This document shows, piece by piece, positions 5,515 through 7,029 of a stretch of DNA of 7,029 nt. A program made the translations under genes and the position numbers. This DNA comes from Candidatus Pelagibacter sp. (lineage in GTDB: Bacteria; Pseudomonadota; Alphaproteobacteria; Pelagibacterales; Pelagibacteraceae): positions 1-7,029 of the forward strand of contig JAOHEU010000032.1 of the NCBI GenBank assembly GCA_028097645.1, read 5' to 3'. The notes beneath the pieces were generated by a model. It was not told the origin of the DNA. It worked only from the letters and a program-made list of their open reading frames with translations, and searched no databases. Each line of letters starts with the position of its first letter. The first letter of the stretch is position 1.

Positions 5515-7029
5515 TTAGTGCTCTAGTATCATATCTGCACCTTTTTCTGCAATCATTATTGTTGGTGCATTAGTGTTACCAGAAGTTATGTTGGGCATTA
5601 TTGATGCATCAATTACTCTAAGATTTTTTATTCCTTTAACTCTTAATTTTTCATCAACAACAGCCATATCATCTTGGCCCATTTTACAAGTACCAACTGG
5701 ATGAAAAATAGTTTGTGCATAATTAGATGCTTCTTTGACTAATTCTTCATCATCATTGATGTTTATCCCTGGTCTATATTCTTCTGGCGAGTACTTTTTA
5801 AAAGTCTCAGACTCTAAAATAATTTTCCTTGTTAATTTAAGACCTCTAGCAGCAACCATTCGATCATGATCTGTAGAGAGATAGTTTTGTTTTATTTTTG
5901 CATAAGTTCTAGAGTCTTTATCAACAATACTTACATGACCTCTACTAGTAGGTCTTATATTCGAAACAGTAGGGGTAAAAGCATGAAAATCATGATTTTT
6001 AGTTGCACCCAATGTATCCATACTCATTGGCTGAACATGCCATTGCAAATCTGGAAGCTCAAGTGATGGATCACTTTTTGCAAACATGCAGAGCTGACTT
6101 GCTCCCATTGTCATCGGACCAGATCTTTTGAATATATATTCTAACCCAATCATTAAGTTCCCAAATAAACTATTAATTTTTTTGTTCAGTGATTTTAATC
6201 CATTGATTTTATAAATTGGTCGAAGCATTAAATGATCATGTAAATTTTCACCAACACCATTTAAATCTTTAACAGTTTCAATACCTAAGTTTTTTAATTT
6301 TTCTGGATTTCCTATTCCTGATACTTGTAATATTTGAGGTGAACCAATGGCTCCTGAGGAGAGAATAATTTCTCTATTAGCTTCAACTTTTTTTAGTTCA
6401 TTACCTTCCCAAAATTCTACTTCTTTAGCTGTTTTATCTACAAAGTTAATTTTTTTTACATGCGCATTAGTAATAATTTTTAAATTATTTCTATCTTTGA
6501 TTGGATTTAAGTACCCGACAGATGTGCTACATCTAAAACCATCTTTTTGAGTTACTTGAAAATAACCACATCCATGATTATCACCAGTATTAAAGTCTTT
6601 AGTTTTAGGAATACCAAATTCTTCAGCTGCGTTTTGAAATTCATCCAATAAAGGAAGATGTATTCTTTGATCTGAAACTGATAATGGCCCATTAATTCCA
6701 TGAAATTCACTTTTACCTCTTTCTTGATTTTCAGCTTTTATAAAATAAGGTAAAACATCGTCCCAACCCCAGCCAGTATTTCCTGATTGTCTCCAAAGAT
6801 CGTAGTCTCGATGTTGTCCTCTTATATAAAGTAATCCATTAATTGAAGAGCTCCCACCTAAAGTTTTACCTCTTGGATATCTTATTGAAATATTGTTCAT
6901 ACTTTCATCTGGTTCTGTTCGATAACACCAATCTGTATTAGGATTGTGCATGGTTTTGAAATATCCAACTGGAATATGTATCCATGGATAATTATCTTTG
7001 CCACCAGCTTCTAAAAGTAAAACTTTTTG
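5515..7029 (-). CDS. GMC-family FAD-dependent alcohol dehydrogenase (choline dehydrogenase/AlkJ-like), N-terminus outside window
   Basis: The frame stays open to the right edge, giving 504 residues that begin QKVLLLEAGG. An internal ATG at 6951 is not the start, because the preceding 26 codons encode conserved family sequence. Missing are about 25-35 residues with the N-terminal FAD-binding GxGxxG. GMC signature 1, PRGKTLGGSSSINGLLYIRG, lies at visible residues 52-71; signature 2, GAIGSPQILQVSGIG, at 226-240. The active-site pair is present: His in FHPVGTCKMG (H443) and Asn in SGNTNAPT (N487), followed by IMIAEKGADMIL. The enzyme should oxidise an alcohol to an aldehyde and pass electrons to a carrier. 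The HIPVGY and GNTGWGWDDVLPYF segments resemble AlkJ/polyethylene glycol dehydrogenase-like members at least as much as BetA, and no betaine aldehyde dehydrogenase is beside it, so I do not assign choline. It directly abuts the TerC gene. Confidence 0.92.
   Translation of the reverse strand, partial: QKVLLLEAGGKDNYPWIHIPVGYFKTMHNPNTDWCYRTEPDESMNNISIRYPRGKTLGGSSSINGLLYIRGQHRDYDLWRQSGNTGWGWDDVLPYFIKAENQERGKSEFHGINGPLSVSDQRIHLPLLDEFQNAAEEFGIPKTKDFNTGDNHGCGYFQVTQKDGFRCSTSVGYLNPIKDRNNLKIITNAHVKKINFVDKTAKEVEFWEGNELKKVEANREIILSSGAIGSPQILQVSGIGNPEKLKNLGIETVKDLNGVGENLHDHLMLRPIYKINGLKSLNKKINSLFGNLMIGLEYIFKRSGPMTMGASQLCMFAKSDPSLELPDLQWHVQPMSMDTLGATKNHDFHAFTPTVSNIRPTSRGHVSIVDKDSRTYAKIKQNYLSTDHDRMVAARGLKLTRKIILESETFKKYSPEEYRPGININDDEELVKEASNYAQTIFHPVGTCKMGQDDMAVVDEKLRVKGIKNLRVIDASIMPNITSGNTNAPTIMIAEKGADMILEH

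Noticed and set aside
5515..7029. Naming the GMC gene betA (choline dehydrogenase)
   Set aside because: Family signatures show GMC membership only; several segments look AlkJ-like and no betaine aldehyde dehydrogenase or betaine gene is beside it.

Overview
The window looks like a piece of a streamlined, AT-rich marine alphaproteobacterium, most likely SAR11 (Pelagibacterales). The reasons are strong A+T bias, Lys/Asn/Ile-rich proteins, almost no intergenic DNA, TAA as the stop codon of all eight genes, and hardly any recognisable Shine-Dalgarno sequence. This placement is inferred from composition and protein style; no rRNA or other marker gene is present.

Layout: the left part (1-1441) reads rightward. 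It holds the last 41 codons of a gene that may encode an SGNH-type hydrolase, then, after 10 bases, a complete FAD-dependent amine/amino-acid oxidase of the DAO family. The rest (1438-7029) reads leftward as one head-to-tail block of six genes. In order of transcription these are a GMC-family FAD alcohol dehydrogenase (its start lies beyond the right edge), a TerC/YjbE-type membrane protein, a short-chain dehydrogenase, a secreted M23-type peptidase, a 2-keto-4-pentenoate hydratase-like protein, and an M24 'pita-bread' hydrolase resembling ectoine hydrolase. Junctions between the six range from a 16-base overlap to a 9-base gap, so they are probably one operon whose promoter lies outside the window. 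The two blocks meet tail to tail and share one TTAA that supplies both stop codons.

Function: four of the six leftward genes (GMC, SDR, MhpD-like, M24) are small-molecule enzymes, and together with the DAO oxidase opposite they suggest use of organic nitrogen or carbon compounds such as alcohols, amines or compatible solutes. No complete known pathway can be read off. TerC and the M23 peptidase are envelope proteins without an obvious metabolic link. The points most worth a second look are the M24 protein, which has lost most of the family's metal ligands, the M23 protein, which has Asp in place of the third zinc-ligand His, and the zero-spacing convergent junction. I found no RNA gene, mobile element, CRISPR array, substantial repeat or convincing terminator, and no stretch over 300 bases lacks a gene.
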